Of a stretch of 64,000 nt of DNA, positions 34,338 to 43,287 are shown piece after piece. A program made the position numbers and the translations under genes. The notes below the pieces were generated by a model, which saw only the letters and a list, made by a program, of their open reading frames with translations, was not told where the DNA came from and did no database searches. Numbering within the stretch: position 1 is the stretch's first letter; every line of letters starts with the position of its first letter. The stretch is from Alphaproteobacteria bacterium (GTDB taxonomy: Bacteria; Pseudomonadota; Alphaproteobacteria; Micropepsales; Micropepsaceae): positions 1 through 64,000 of the forward strand of contig WGNU01000002.1 of assembly GCA_016124385.1 (NCBI GenBank). The letters are read 5' to 3'.

Positions 34338-34955
34338 ATGGCGCCTGTGATCGAGTTCTGGTTCGATTTCGCGAGTACCTATTCCTATCCGGCCGCCTTC
34401 GCCGTCGAGGACGCGGCGGCCAAGCGCGGCGTTGGCGTCGCGTGGCGCTCGTTTCTATTGGGGCCGATTTTCGCCGCGCAGGGCTGGATGGATTCCCCCT
34501 TCAACATCTATCCGGCCAAGGGCGCCTATATGTGGCGCGACATGGAGCGGATCTGCGCGGCGCAGGGGCTGCCGCTCAAGCGGCCGAGCCAGTTCCCGCG
34601 CGTCGCGATCCTCGCCTGCCGTGTCGCCTCGCGCTTCAAGGACGAGCCCTGGGCGGGCGCGTTCGTCAAAGGCATCTACCACGCGAATTTCGCTGAGGAT
34701 CGCGACATCGCATCGCCCGACGTGGTCGGCGACATTCTTGGGCGGGTGGGTGTCGATGCCGACGCCGCCATCGCGGCCGCGACGGCGCAGGATTCCAAGG
34801 ACGCCTTCCGCGCGCAGGTAGACCACGCCGTCGCGCGCGGGCTGATCGGCGCGCCCTCGTTCGTCGTCGGCGATGAGATCTTCTGGGGCGGCGATCGCCT
34901 GACACAAGCGCTCGACTGGGCGATAGGCGCGCAGGCGGTGGACGCCGGGCTCTAG
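34338..34955 (+). CDS. DsbA-fold 2-hydroxychromene-2-carboxylate isomerase-like protein
   Basis: A 205-residue thioredoxin-fold protein of the HCCA isomerase/kappa GST type. The N-terminal FWFDFASTYSYPAAF has Ser in the position of the CXXC cysteines, and a cis-Pro loop is present at GAPSFVVGDEIFWGGDRL. Family members isomerise aromatic degradation intermediates with glutathione, but many are uncharacterised. It starts 1 bp after queF with GGGAGG upstream. A role in queuosine metabolism is not indicated by sequence. Confidence 0.85.
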   Translation: MAPVIEFWFDFASTYSYPAAFAVEDAAAKRGVGVAWRSFLLGPIFAAQGWMDSPFNIYPAKGAYMWRDMERICAAQGLPLKRPSQFPRVAILACRVASRFKDEPWAGAFVKGIYHANFAEDRDIASPDVVGDILGRVGVDADAAIAAATAQDSKDAFRAQVDHAVARGLIGAPSFVVGDEIFWGGDRLTQALDWAIGAQAVDAGL

Positions 34956-35542
34956 CGGGGTTTCGCCAGCGCCGCGCATTCCTTGTGGCGATAGCAGCTC
35001 ACCATGTGGTCGTTGACCATGCCGACGGCCTGCGCGAAGGCATAGACGATCGTTGGCCCGCAAAAGGTGAAGCCGCGCGCCTTCAGCTCTTTCGATAGCT
35101 TCTCGCTCATAGGCGTCGCGGCCGGCGCCTCGGCCATCGATTTCAGGCGGTTCTGCTGCGGCTTGAAATCGACGTGGCTCCAGATGAATTTGGAGAAGCC
35201 GCCCGGCTCGGCGCCCTCCATCTCCAAATAGGCGCGCGCGTTCTTGATCGTGCCCTCGATCTTGCCGCGATGACGCACGATGCCGGGGTCGCCGAGCAGG
35301 CGTTCGACCTTCTTCTCGGTGAAGCGCGCGACTTTCTCCGGCACGAAGCCGTCGAAGGCTTTGCGGAAGGCGTCGCGTTTGCGAAGGATCGTGATCCAGG
35401 AGAGGCCGGCCTGGAACCCATCGAGCGCAAGCTTTTCAAAGAGCGCGCGGGAATCATATTCGGGCACGCCCCATTCCTCGTCATGATAGGCACAGTAGAG
35501 CGGGTCTTCGCCGGGCCAGGGGCAGCGCTTCGGGTCGGTCAT
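34952..35542 (-). CDS. tag: DNA-3-methyladenine glycosylase I
   Basis: A 196-residue base-excision repair enzyme. The N-terminal block CPWPGEDPLYCAYHDEEWG, the central LFEKLALDGFQAGLSWITILRKR and the C-terminal ending in VNDHMVSCYRHKEC carry the residues typical of Tag, including Cys and His zinc ligands at both ends. It removes 3-methyladenine from alkylated DNA. Its start overlaps the ygfZ stop (ATGA) on the minus strand. Confidence 0.95.
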   Translation of the reverse strand: MTDPKRCPWPGEDPLYCAYHDEEWGVPEYDSRALFEKLALDGFQAGLSWITILRKRDAFRKAFDGFVPEKVARFTEKKVERLLGDPGIVRHRGKIEGTIKNARAYLEMEGAEPGGFSKFIWSHVDFKPQQNRLKSMAEAPAATPMSEKLSKELKARGFTFCGPTIVYAFAQAVGMVNDHMVSCYRHKECAALAKPR

Positions 35543-36435
35543 GGGTTCTTCGCGAGGCGGGGCAGATAGGGCGGCGGCGTCAGCGTCACGCGCTGGCCCT
35601 CGATCTCGATGGGCGCGTCATCCCCGGGCAGGCGGTCGATGCGGACTTGAGCGAGGCCGCGCTCTCCCTCGGCCTCCAGCAGCGCGCCGATCTCGAGCGG
35701 GCCCGCCATGATCGGCGCGCCGGGCGCTGGCAGCGTCGCGCCGCCCTCGGCGGTCACTTCCAAAATCCGGCGGCGCGCGGTGCCGCGATGCTTCATGCGC
35801 GCCGTCAGCTCCTGGCCGACATAGCAGCCCTTCTTGAAGTCGACGCCGTTCAGTTCCTCGAAATTGCACTCGAGGAGGAACGGGGATTCCGCCGGAAAGC
35901 GTTCCGGCACGCCGAGCGCGATGCGGTGGCGGCGAAAAAACGTCTCCTCGCGCGCGACAAGGGCGTGCGTCGCGCTCAACGCCTGCCAGGCCGTCTCGTC
36001 GGCGATGGCGACGAGCCCGAGCGCGCCCAGGCGCGGATCGATGAACAGCGTGAGGCCGTTCTCGGTGCGCGCGGCGCCGAATTCGTTCGGCAGGCCGAAA
36101 CTTTCCGCCGCCGCCTCGCCCCAAATCGCGTAGACGGCGCGGCCTGACGGGCTTTCGAATTCCACCTTCGCGCGCAGGCGATATTGCGTGAGCTTCTGGC
36201 GGAGCGCCTCTTGTTGCGCCGCGTCGAGGATCAGCCAGTAACCGTCTTGCCCTTGCGCAATGAGCAAATCGAACAGCAATTTGCCCTGACCGGTGAGCAA
36301 ACCGGCGTGGATGGCGCGCGTCGGCGTCGCCTTCGTCATATCGTTGGACAGAAGGCCCTGGAGAAAGGATTGCGCGTCGGGCCCATGGACCCGAAGCAGG
36401 GCCTTTTCCGACAGCTTCGTGAAAGAGAGGGGCAT
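35539..36435 (-). CDS. ygfZ: Folate-binding protein YgfZ (Fe-S cluster repair)
   Basis: A 298-residue protein of the GcvT-like fold. The diagnostic KGCYVGQELTARM motif is present with its conserved Cys, and the N-terminus (FTKLSEKALLRVHGPDAQSFLQGLLSNDM) is typical. YgfZ/IBA57 proteins support assembly or repair of Fe-S enzymes such as MiaB and may act with folate. It is cotranscribed with tag. The ATG at 36435 follows AGAGAGGGG. Confidence 0.93.
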   Translation of the reverse strand: MPLSFTKLSEKALLRVHGPDAQSFLQGLLSNDMTKATPTRAIHAGLLTGQGKLLFDLLIAQGQDGYWLILDAAQQEALRQKLTQYRLRAKVEFESPSGRAVYAIWGEAAAESFGLPNEFGAARTENGLTLFIDPRLGALGLVAIADETAWQALSATHALVAREETFFRRHRIALGVPERFPAESPFLLECNFEELNGVDFKKGCYVGQELTARMKHRGTARRRILEVTAEGGATLPAPGAPIMAGPLEIGALLEAEGERGLAQVRIDRLPGDDAPIEIEGQRVTLTPPPYLPRLAKNP

Positions 36436-36548
36436 GGCGGAATGCTAACGCCGCGCCCCGCCGTTCGTCGAGCCTTAAGCATAGAGGGAAGGTCCATGAC
36501 TCCGATCTGGTGTTCGCGGGTGCAGCCACCTATAAGCCGCCCTGACCC

Positions 36549-37535
36549 ATGCGAATCCTGTTCGTGACATCGACCCGCATCGGCGACGCCGTCCTGTCGA
36601 CGGGTGTCCTTGCGCATCTGCACGAGCTTTATCCGAGTGCCGAGTTCTGGGTCGCGTGCGGCGTGCCGGCAGCGCCACTGTTCGCCGAGACGCCGTTCGT
36701 CACGCGCATCCTTCCCATGAAGAAAGAACCGTGGGCCGGTCACTGGGTGAAGCTGTGGCTCGCGACATGCGGGCGCTTCTGGGATGTCATCGTCGATCTG
36801 CGGGGCTCGGGCCTTGCCTATGCGCTGCTCGGCTGGCGGCGCGTCGTCGCGGGGCCGGCCGATCCGAACGAGCATCGCCTGCAGCATCTCGCGCGCGTGA
36901 TGGGCGAGGTCGCGCCGCTGCCGCCGCGCCTGTGGACCAGCGAGGCGACGCGCGCGCGCATGGCGGCGATGGTCGCGGGGCGAAAGCCGCTCCTCGTGCT
37001 GGGGCCGACCGCCAATTGGATCGGCAAGGCCTGGCCGCCCGAGCGCTTCGCCGAGCTGGCGCGCCGCCTTACCGCGCGCACCGGCGCGCTGCCGGCCGCG
37101 ACGATCGCGATCCTCTGCGCGCCCAATGAACGCGCGGCCGCCGCGCCCGTCATCGAGGCGCTGCCGCCGGCGCAAGTGCTCGACCTCACCGGCACGATCG
37201 GACTTCTGGAGGCGCACGCGCTTCTCGCCCATGCCGATCTTTATGTCGGCAACGATTCCGGCCTCATGCATCTGGCGGCTGCGGCCGGCGCGCCGACGCT
37301 CGGCCTGTTCGGGCCCAGCCCCGACATCAATTATTCGCCGTTCGGGCCGCGCGCCGCGTTCGTGCGGGGACCGCGCAGCTTCCGCGAGATCGTCAGCGAT
37401 CCCGCGTTCAACCATCTCTCCGCCGATCGCTACATGCTCGACCTCGCGGTCGATGCCGTGCACGCGGCGGCCGAGCGGCTGCTCGCGCGCCCGCGGGTCG
37501 GCGAGCCGGTGGCGGCGGAAGGCGGCGCGGCATGA
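36549..37535 (+). CDS. Glycosyltransferase family 9 protein (heptosyltransferase-like)
   Basis: A 328-residue GT-B enzyme. The N-terminus (ILFVTSTRIGDAVLSTGVLAHLHE) and the GT9 signature GNDSGLMHLAAAAGAPTLGLFGPSP match heptosyltransferase-type enzymes that build the lipopolysaccharide core. ADP-heptose as donor is an inference. It overlaps the next glycosyltransferase gene by four bases, and that one overlaps the dihydroorotase gene in the same way. Confidence 0.9.
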   Translation: MRILFVTSTRIGDAVLSTGVLAHLHELYPSAEFWVACGVPAAPLFAETPFVTRILPMKKEPWAGHWVKLWLATCGRFWDVIVDLRGSGLAYALLGWRRVVAGPADPNEHRLQHLARVMGEVAPLPPRLWTSEATRARMAAMVAGRKPLLVLGPTANWIGKAWPPERFAELARRLTARTGALPAATIAILCAPNERAAAAPVIEALPPAQVLDLTGTIGLLEAHALLAHADLYVGNDSGLMHLAAAAGAPTLGLFGPSPDINYSPFGPRAAFVRGPRSFREIVSDPAFNHLSADRYMLDLAVDAVHAAAERLLARPRVGEPVAAEGGAA

Positions 37536-38590
37536 GGCTTCTTCACGTCATGGCGGGCGCGGCGACCGGGGGCGCGGAGAACATCTTCCTGGAAGATGTC
37601 GTCGCGCTCGCGGAGGCGGGCTGCGCGCAATATGTCGTCACGCGCGAGAACAATCCGCACCGCCTGCAGGTGCTGCACGCGCATGGCGTGGGCGTTGCGA
37701 CCGCGTCCTTCTCCAATTGGTTTCCCTGGCCGACGACGGCGGTGCTGCGCCGCGCGATCGAGCGTTTCCAGCCCGATGCCATCCAATATTGGATGGGGCG
37801 CGCGGGCACGTTCGCGGAACCGTGCGGGCGGCCGCAGATCGGCTGGTATGGCGGCTATTACAAGGCCGCGCGGTTCGCGGCGTGCGACTATCACATTGGC
37901 CTGACGAAAGACCTGATCGATCACATCGTCGCCCAAGGTATTCCGCTGGAGCGCACGGCGCTCATCCACACCTATGCGAGTTTTCCCGATGTCGAGCCCT
38001 TGCCGCGCGGCACGCTGACGACGCCGGAAGATGCGCCATTGCTGCTCGCGCTCGCGCGGCTCCATTGGAAAAAGGGGCTCGACGTTCTCCTCATCGCGCT
38101 CGCGGAACTGCCGGACGCCTATCTCTGGATCGCGGGCGACGGGCCGCTGCGCCAGGAGCTGGAGGGGAAAGCCGAAGCGCTGGGGGTGAGCCAGCGCGTG
38201 CGGTTCCTGGGCTGGCGGGACGATCGCGCGCGGCTCTTGAAGGCGGCCGATGTTTGCGTCTTTCCCTCGCGCTACGAGCCCTTCGGCACGGTGATGGTCG
38301 ATGCCTGGGCGGCGGGCGTGCCGCTCGTCGCCGCCGCGGCGCAGGGGCCCAAGGCCTACGTCAAGGACGGCGAGAACGGGCTTCTCGTTCCGATCGATGA
38401 CATCCCCTCGCTGGTGACGGCGATCCGCCGGGCGATCGATGATCCGGCGCTCCGTGAACGGATCATCGCGGGCGGGCGGCAGACCTACGAGACAACCTTC
38501 ACCAAGGCCGCCTTCGTGCGCGACTCGCTTGCCTTCTATGAGCGGGTCGTGGGCGTGACGGAAGCCAAACTCGCGCGGGACCCGGCATGA
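37532..38590 (+). CDS. Glycosyltransferase family 4 protein
   Basis: A 352-residue GT-B enzyme with the N-terminal glycine-rich start MAGAATGGAENIFL and the C-terminal retaining-GT4 signature FPSRYEPFGTVMVDAWAAGVPLVAA, including the conserved Glu pair. It probably adds a sugar in envelope polysaccharide or LPS assembly; donor and acceptor are unknown. It sits between the GT9 gene and dihydroorotase with four-base overlaps on both sides, so all three are translated together. Confidence 0.9.
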   Translation: MRLLHVMAGAATGGAENIFLEDVVALAEAGCAQYVVTRENNPHRLQVLHAHGVGVATASFSNWFPWPTTAVLRRAIERFQPDAIQYWMGRAGTFAEPCGRPQIGWYGGYYKAARFAACDYHIGLTKDLIDHIVAQGIPLERTALIHTYASFPDVEPLPRGTLTTPEDAPLLLALARLHWKKGLDVLLIALAELPDAYLWIAGDGPLRQELEGKAEALGVSQRVRFLGWRDDRARLLKAADVCVFPSRYEPFGTVMVDAWAAGVPLVAAAAQGPKAYVKDGENGLLVPIDDIPSLVTAIRRAIDDPALRERIIAGGRQTYETTFTKAAFVRDSLAFYERVVGVTEAKLARDPA

Positions 38591-39918
38591 CCTACGATCT
38601 CATTCTTCGCGGCGGGATGTGCGTGACCCCGTGGGGGCGCGTGACGGCCGATCTCGGGATCCTCAGCGGCAAGATCGCCGCGATCGGCGTTCCGGGCGGC
38701 GCCAAGGCGGCGGCCGAAATCGACGCGCGGCATCTGGCGGTGCTGCCCGGCGCGATCGACAGCCAGGTGCATTTCCGCGAGCCGGGCGCTCCGCACAAGG
38801 AAGATCTCGAGACTGGAAGCCGCGCCGCCGTGCTGGGCGGCGTCACCGCCGTCTTCGAGATGCCGAATACCTCGCCGCCGACGACGACGGCCGCGCTCCT
38901 TGCCGACAAGCTCGCACGCGCCAAGGGCCGCATGCATTGCGACCATGCGTTCTATGTCGGGGCGAGCCCCGACAGCATCGCCGATCTCGCAACCCTCGAA
39001 ATGCTGCCGGGGGCTGCGGGCGTCAAAATGTTCATGGGCTCCTCGACCGGCACGCTGCTCGTCGCGGAGGATGAGCCGATCGGCCGGGTGCTGCGCGCCG
39101 GGCGGCGGCGGATGGCGGTCCACGCGGAGGACGAAGCGCGCCTGAAAGCCCGCAAACCCCTCGCGCGCGCGGGCGATCCGACCTCCCATCCCGAGGTGCG
39201 CGACGCGGAGGCCGCGCGGCTGGCGACCGAGCGGCTGATCCTTCTCGCGCGCGGCGCCGGGCGGCGCGTCCACGTGCTCCATGTCTCGACGGCCGACGAG
39301 CTGCCGCTCCTCGCCGGCGCCAAGGACATCGCGACCGCCGAGACGACGCTCAATCACCTGACGCTCACCGCGCCCGAATGCTACGAGCGGCTGGGCACCT
39401 TCGCGCAGATGAACCCCCCCGTGCGCGACGCGCGGCACCAGGCGGCGCTCTGGGCGGCGATCAACGACGGGACGATCGACGTCATCGGTTCCGATCACGC
39501 GCCCCATACGCGCGAGGAAAAAGGCGGCGTTTATCCCGATACGCCGTCCGGCATGCCGGGGGTTCAGACGCTGCTGCCGCTGCTCCTCACGCACGCGGCC
39601 GAGGGGCGGCTTTCGCTCGAGCGGGTCGTCGACCTGACGGCGCACGGGCCGCAGCGGATTTTCGGGATCGCGGGGAAGGGCCGGATCGCGGCCGGGTGGG
39701 ATGCGGATCTCACGCTCGTCGATTTGAAGCGCGAGCGGCGGATCGAAAACAGCTGGATCGCGAGCCGGTGCGGCTGGACGCCCTATGACGGGTTCCTGGC
39801 GAAAGGGTGGCCGGTCATGACGATCCTCCGTGGCCGGATCGTCATGCGGGACGATGCAGTCATCGCCGAAGGCCTCGGCCAGCCGATCCGGTTCGTCGAG
39901 ACGCTGGGCGCGGTCTAG
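38587..39918 (+). CDS. Dihydroorotase (amidohydrolase family)
   Basis: A 443-residue amidohydrolase of the long (type I) dihydroorotase size, which interconverts carbamoyl-aspartate and dihydroorotate. The family HxH motif reads SQVHFREPG, so the first metal-binding His is Gln60 while His62 remains. Lys147 in GVKMFMGSS is the carboxylated Lys position, and the catalytic Asp is in IGSDHAPHTREEKGG. I have seen this QxH form as usual for a group of alphaproteobacterial enzymes. It is coupled to two glycosyltransferase genes, which is unusual. It ends overlapping usg by four bases. Confidence 0.87.
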   Translation: MTYDLILRGGMCVTPWGRVTADLGILSGKIAAIGVPGGAKAAAEIDARHLAVLPGAIDSQVHFREPGAPHKEDLETGSRAAVLGGVTAVFEMPNTSPPTTTAALLADKLARAKGRMHCDHAFYVGASPDSIADLATLEMLPGAAGVKMFMGSSTGTLLVAEDEPIGRVLRAGRRRMAVHAEDEARLKARKPLARAGDPTSHPEVRDAEAARLATERLILLARGAGRRVHVLHVSTADELPLLAGAKDIATAETTLNHLTLTAPECYERLGTFAQMNPPVRDARHQAALWAAINDGTIDVIGSDHAPHTREEKGGVYPDTPSGMPGVQTLLPLLLTHAAEGRLSLERVVDLTAHGPQRIFGIAGKGRIAAGWDADLTLVDLKRERRIENSWIASRCGWTPYDGFLAKGWPVMTILRGRIVMRDDAVIAEGLGQPIRFVETLGAV

Positions 39919-40187
39919 TTCAGCGCGAACTCGCCGTCGCGCAGCGTCAGCTCGGCCGGGGTCAGCAACGCCTTGGACGCGACGCGGACCTTATAGAGCG
40001 GTCCGTCGAGGTTCTCGGTCCAGAATTTCAGGAAGCGGGTGAGCTCGGGGAATTTCGGCGCGATGTCGAATTCCTGCCAGAGGAACGTTTGCAGCAGCGC
40101 CGGGTGGTCCGGCATGCGGTAGAGAATTTCCGCCGTCGTCAACGCATAGCCTTGCAGTAGCAGCCGTGTCTCCGCGTACGCTCTCAC
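39915..40187 (-). CDS. usg: Usg family protein
   Basis: A 90-residue alphaproteobacterial protein. The block GYALTTAEILYRMPDHPALLQTFLWQEFDIAPKFPEL and the ending TLRDGEFALN closely match what I recall of Usg. Its molecular role is unknown; the old note linking it to phosphoribosylanthranilate isomerase is weakly supported. The start is a GTG at 40187. It ends convergently with dihydroorotase. Confidence 0.87.
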   Translation of the reverse strand: MRAYAETRLLLQGYALTTAEILYRMPDHPALLQTFLWQEFDIAPKFPELTRFLKFWTENLDGPLYKVRVASKALLTPAELTLRDGEFALN

Positions 40188-40403
40188 GCCATCACTCCAT
40201 TCGTTGCCATTGCCCTTTTGCTGGTTGGCCCTGCTCGAAGGTTTCCGCCCCTGAAGGTTAGCGCTTCATTCGTTGAGAGATCGTAGAAGGCGTTTGGCGC
40301 GGCTGTCGAGCGGGAAGGGCGCAGACGGGCGCTTTGCTTGACGCACGGGGCGAATTCCTTTCGTGTGGCCGCCGGGGAACGCACACGCTTGGGAGGACCG
40401 CGC

Positions 40404-41396
40404 ATGGCCGCGACGTTTCGGGGAATCTGGTTAACGAAACCCGGCGATTCGCAGGAACTCGCCTTTCGCGACCTCACGCTCGACGAATTGATGCCGGGCG
40501 AGGTGGTGGTCGCGGTCTCGCATTCGACCGTGAACTACAAAGACGGCCTCGCCATCACGGGCAAGGCGCCGATCGTGCGGCGCTATCCGATGGTGCCGGG
40601 GATCGATCTCGCGGGTGTCGTGGAAAGCTCGGAGGATCCGCAGTGGAAACCGGGCGAGCGCGTGCTCGTCAACGGCTATGGGCTCTCCGAATCGCATATG
40701 GGCGGCTATGCGCAGAAGGCGCGGGTGAAGAGCGGCTGGCTCGTGCGCATCCCCGATGCCTTCTCGGCGGCGGACGCGATGGCGATCGGCACGGCGGGCT
40801 ATACCGCCATGCTGAGCGTGCTCGCGCTCGAGGCGCATCATGTGACGCCCGCCAAGGGCCCCGTGCTCGTCACCGGCGCGGCGGGCGGCGTTGGCAGCAC
40901 CGCGATCGCTCTGCTCGCAAAGCTCGGCTTCAAAGTCATCGCCTCGACCGGCCGAACGGAAGAGGCGGATTATCTCAAGGCCCTGGGCGCGAGCGAGATC
41001 ATCGCGCGGTCCGAACTGTCAGGCGACGTGCGCCCGCTCGGCAAGGAGCGCTGGGCCGGCGTCATCGATTCGGTCGGGTCGAAAACGCTCGCGAACGCGA
41101 TCGGCGCGACGAGCTATGGCGGCGCGATCGCGGCGTGCGGCCTCGCGCAGGGCATGGATCTGCCGGGCTCGGTCGCGCCGTTCATCCTCCGGGGCGTGAC
41201 GCTTTCCGGCATCGACTCGGTGATGGCGCCGATGGCGATCCGCAAAGAGGCCTGGATGCGGCTCGCGCGCGATCTCGATGCCGGCGCGCTCACGCGCATG
41301 ACGCGCACGATCCCCCTGAAGGACGTGCCCCAGGCGGCCGGCGACATTCTCGCGGGCAAGGTGCGCGGCCGGCTCGTCGTGGACGTTGCCGCGTGA
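40404..41396 (+). CDS. Acrylyl-CoA reductase-like quinone oxidoreductase (AcuI/YhdH)
   Basis: A 330-residue zinc-independent medium-chain reductase. N-terminal FRGIWLTKPGD, SHSTVNYKDGLAITGKAPIVRRYPMVPGIDLAGVV and the NADP-binding VTGAAGGVGSTAIALLAKLGF match AcuI/YhdH, which reduces acrylyl-CoA to propionyl-CoA. The ATG at 40404 follows GGGAGGA. The next gene starts with a GTG inside this stop codon (GTGA), so the two are coupled. Confidence 0.9.
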   Translation: MAATFRGIWLTKPGDSQELAFRDLTLDELMPGEVVVAVSHSTVNYKDGLAITGKAPIVRRYPMVPGIDLAGVVESSEDPQWKPGERVLVNGYGLSESHMGGYAQKARVKSGWLVRIPDAFSAADAMAIGTAGYTAMLSVLALEAHHVTPAKGPVLVTGAAGGVGSTAIALLAKLGFKVIASTGRTEEADYLKALGASEIIARSELSGDVRPLGKERWAGVIDSVGSKTLANAIGATSYGGAIAACGLAQGMDLPGSVAPFILRGVTLSGIDSVMAPMAIRKEAWMRLARDLDAGALTRMTRTIPLKDVPQAAGDILAGKVRGRLVVDVAA

Positions 41397-43282
41397 GCGC
41401 GGCCAGCCTGCCGCCCTTTCGCGCGGTCAATTACATTCCGCGCCGCGTCGAGATCGAGCATCGCGCGGACGGCGCGAAGATCCTGCGCAATCCCAATCCG
41501 CTTCGCCCAATTGCGCCCAATCTCATCGCGCCGATCCGGCGCTGGGCCGAGGAGCGCGGCAATCAGCTCTGGCTCGCCGAGCGCGACGCGAGCGGGGAAT
41601 GGGTGCGCATCCCTTACGCGCTGGGGCGCGAGCGCATCGAGCGGATCGCGGAGAGCCTCATCCGGCGCGGGCTGCATCTGGGCGGGCCGCGGCACGGCGC
41701 GGTGATGATCCTCTCGGGCAACAGCCTCGAGCACGCGCTTCTCACCTACGGCGCCATTCTGGCCGGCGCGCCGGTCGCGCCCGTCTCGCGCGCCTATAGC
41801 CTCATGTCGAGCGATCATGAAAAGCTGCGCCACGTCTTCTCGCTGATCGAGCCCAAGCTGATCTTCGTTCAGGACGGCCAGCAATTCGCGCGCGCGCTGA
41901 AGGCGCTCGATTTGAAAGGCGTCGAGATCGTCTATGCCGTCAACCCGCCGGAGGGCCTTCCAGCGACGCCCTTCGCCGCGCTTCTGGACGAGGCGCCGAG
42001 CGGGGCGGTCGAGGACAGCTATCGGCGCCTCGATCATTCGGTCGTCGCCAAATATCTCTTCACCAGCGGCTCGACCGGCATGCCGAAGGCCGTCATCAAC
42101 ACGCATGAGATGATGTGCACCAACGGCGCGATGCTGCGCAGTTCGACGCTTGACGCCGACAGCGAAGAGCCGCCGGTGCTGCTCAATTGGCTGCCGTGGA
42201 ACCACACGTTCGGCGGCAATTCCGTGCTCAACGGACTCACCGATCGCGGCGGCACGCTCTATCTCGATGGCGGCGCGCCGACGCCCGGCCAGTTCGAGCA
42301 GACGCTCGCCAATCTGCGCGAGATCTCCCCGACCGCCTATTCGAACGTGCCGGCGGCCTACGCGATGCTGGTCGACGCGCTCGACCGCGAGCCGGCGCTC
42401 GCCCAGACGTTCTTCCGCAGGCTGAAGAGTCTCGCCTATGGCGGCGCGGCGCTCAGCCAGGACATCTACGAGCGCATGCAGGAGATCGCGATCCGCACGA
42501 CGGGCGAGCGGATCGTCTTTTCCAGCGGCTATGGCGCGACCGAGACCGCGCCCACGATCATGAACGTCCATTGGGCGACGGAGCGGATGGGGCTTCTGGG
42601 GCTGCCGCTTCCCGGCATCGAGATCAAGCTCGTGCCGGCGGGCGGCAAATACGAGGTGCGCGTGCGCGGGCCGGCGGTCACGCCCGGCTATTACAAGCGC
42701 GACGACCTGACGCAAAAGGCGTTCGACGAAGACGGCTACTATTCGCTGGGCGATGCGGCGCGGTTCGTGAACGATGAAGATCCGCATGAGGGCCTCGTCT
42801 TCGACGGGCGGATCGCGGAGGATTTCAAGCTCGACACGGGCACCTGGGTTTCGGCCGGCACGCTGCGCGTCAACGCGCTCCACGCTGCGCAAGGGTTGCT
42901 CCAGGACGCACTCGTGACCGGCCAGGACCGGCCCTATGTCGGTCTTCTGGGCTGGCCGAATCTGGCCGCATGCCGCGCGCTCGCGGGCGATCCCTCGCTC
43001 GACCTCATGGGCGCGGCGGATCAACCGACGGTGCTGGCGACGCTCGCCGCCGCCTTCGCGCAACACAATGCCGCCAATCCGGGATCGAGCACGCAGGTGC
43101 GCCGCCTGCTCCTCATGGCCGAGCCGCCATCGGTCGATTCCGGCGAGATCACTGACAAGGGCTACGTCAATCAGTCGTTGTCGCTCGGCCGCCGGCGCGA
43201 CCTGGTCGAGCGCCTTTACGCCGACCCGCCCGGGAACGATGTCGTCGTCGTCAGTGTTGCGCGCGCAAAAGGACGCGACTAA
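41393..43282 (+). CDS. AMP-binding acyl/aroyl-CoA ligase, feruloyl-CoA synthetase-like
   Basis: A 629-residue ANL-superfamily ligase that activates a carboxylate with ATP and CoA. The A3 motif is YLFTSGSTGMPKAV, A5 is SSGYGATETAP, and the FDGRIAEDFKLDTGTWVS block near the C-terminus is typical of feruloyl-CoA synthetase-type enzymes. The frame is open far upstream, but that part is a shadow of the reductase gene; I take the GTG at 41393 as start. The likely substrate is an aromatic or short-chain acid; ferulate itself is inference. Confidence 0.85.
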   Translation: MSAASLPPFRAVNYIPRRVEIEHRADGAKILRNPNPLRPIAPNLIAPIRRWAEERGNQLWLAERDASGEWVRIPYALGRERIERIAESLIRRGLHLGGPRHGAVMILSGNSLEHALLTYGAILAGAPVAPVSRAYSLMSSDHEKLRHVFSLIEPKLIFVQDGQQFARALKALDLKGVEIVYAVNPPEGLPATPFAALLDEAPSGAVEDSYRRLDHSVVAKYLFTSGSTGMPKAVINTHEMMCTNGAMLRSSTLDADSEEPPVLLNWLPWNHTFGGNSVLNGLTDRGGTLYLDGGAPTPGQFEQTLANLREISPTAYSNVPAAYAMLVDALDREPALAQTFFRRLKSLAYGGAALSQDIYERMQEIAIRTTGERIVFSSGYGATETAPTIMNVHWATERMGLLGLPLPGIEIKLVPAGGKYEVRVRGPAVTPGYYKRDDLTQKAFDEDGYYSLGDAARFVNDEDPHEGLVFDGRIAEDFKLDTGTWVSAGTLRVNALHAAQGLLQDALVTGQDRPYVGLLGWPNLAACRALAGDPSLDLMGAADQPTVLATLAAAFAQHNAANPGSSTQVRRLLLMAEPPSVDSGEITDKGYVNQSLSLGRRRDLVERLYADPPGNDVVVVSVARAKGRD

Positions 43283-43287
43283 CGCCG

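Noticed and set aside
40334-41392. N-terminal extension of the CoA ligase frame (353 codons)
   Set aside because: This part overlaps the reductase gene in another frame and has no homology-like content; the GTG at 41393 is a better start.
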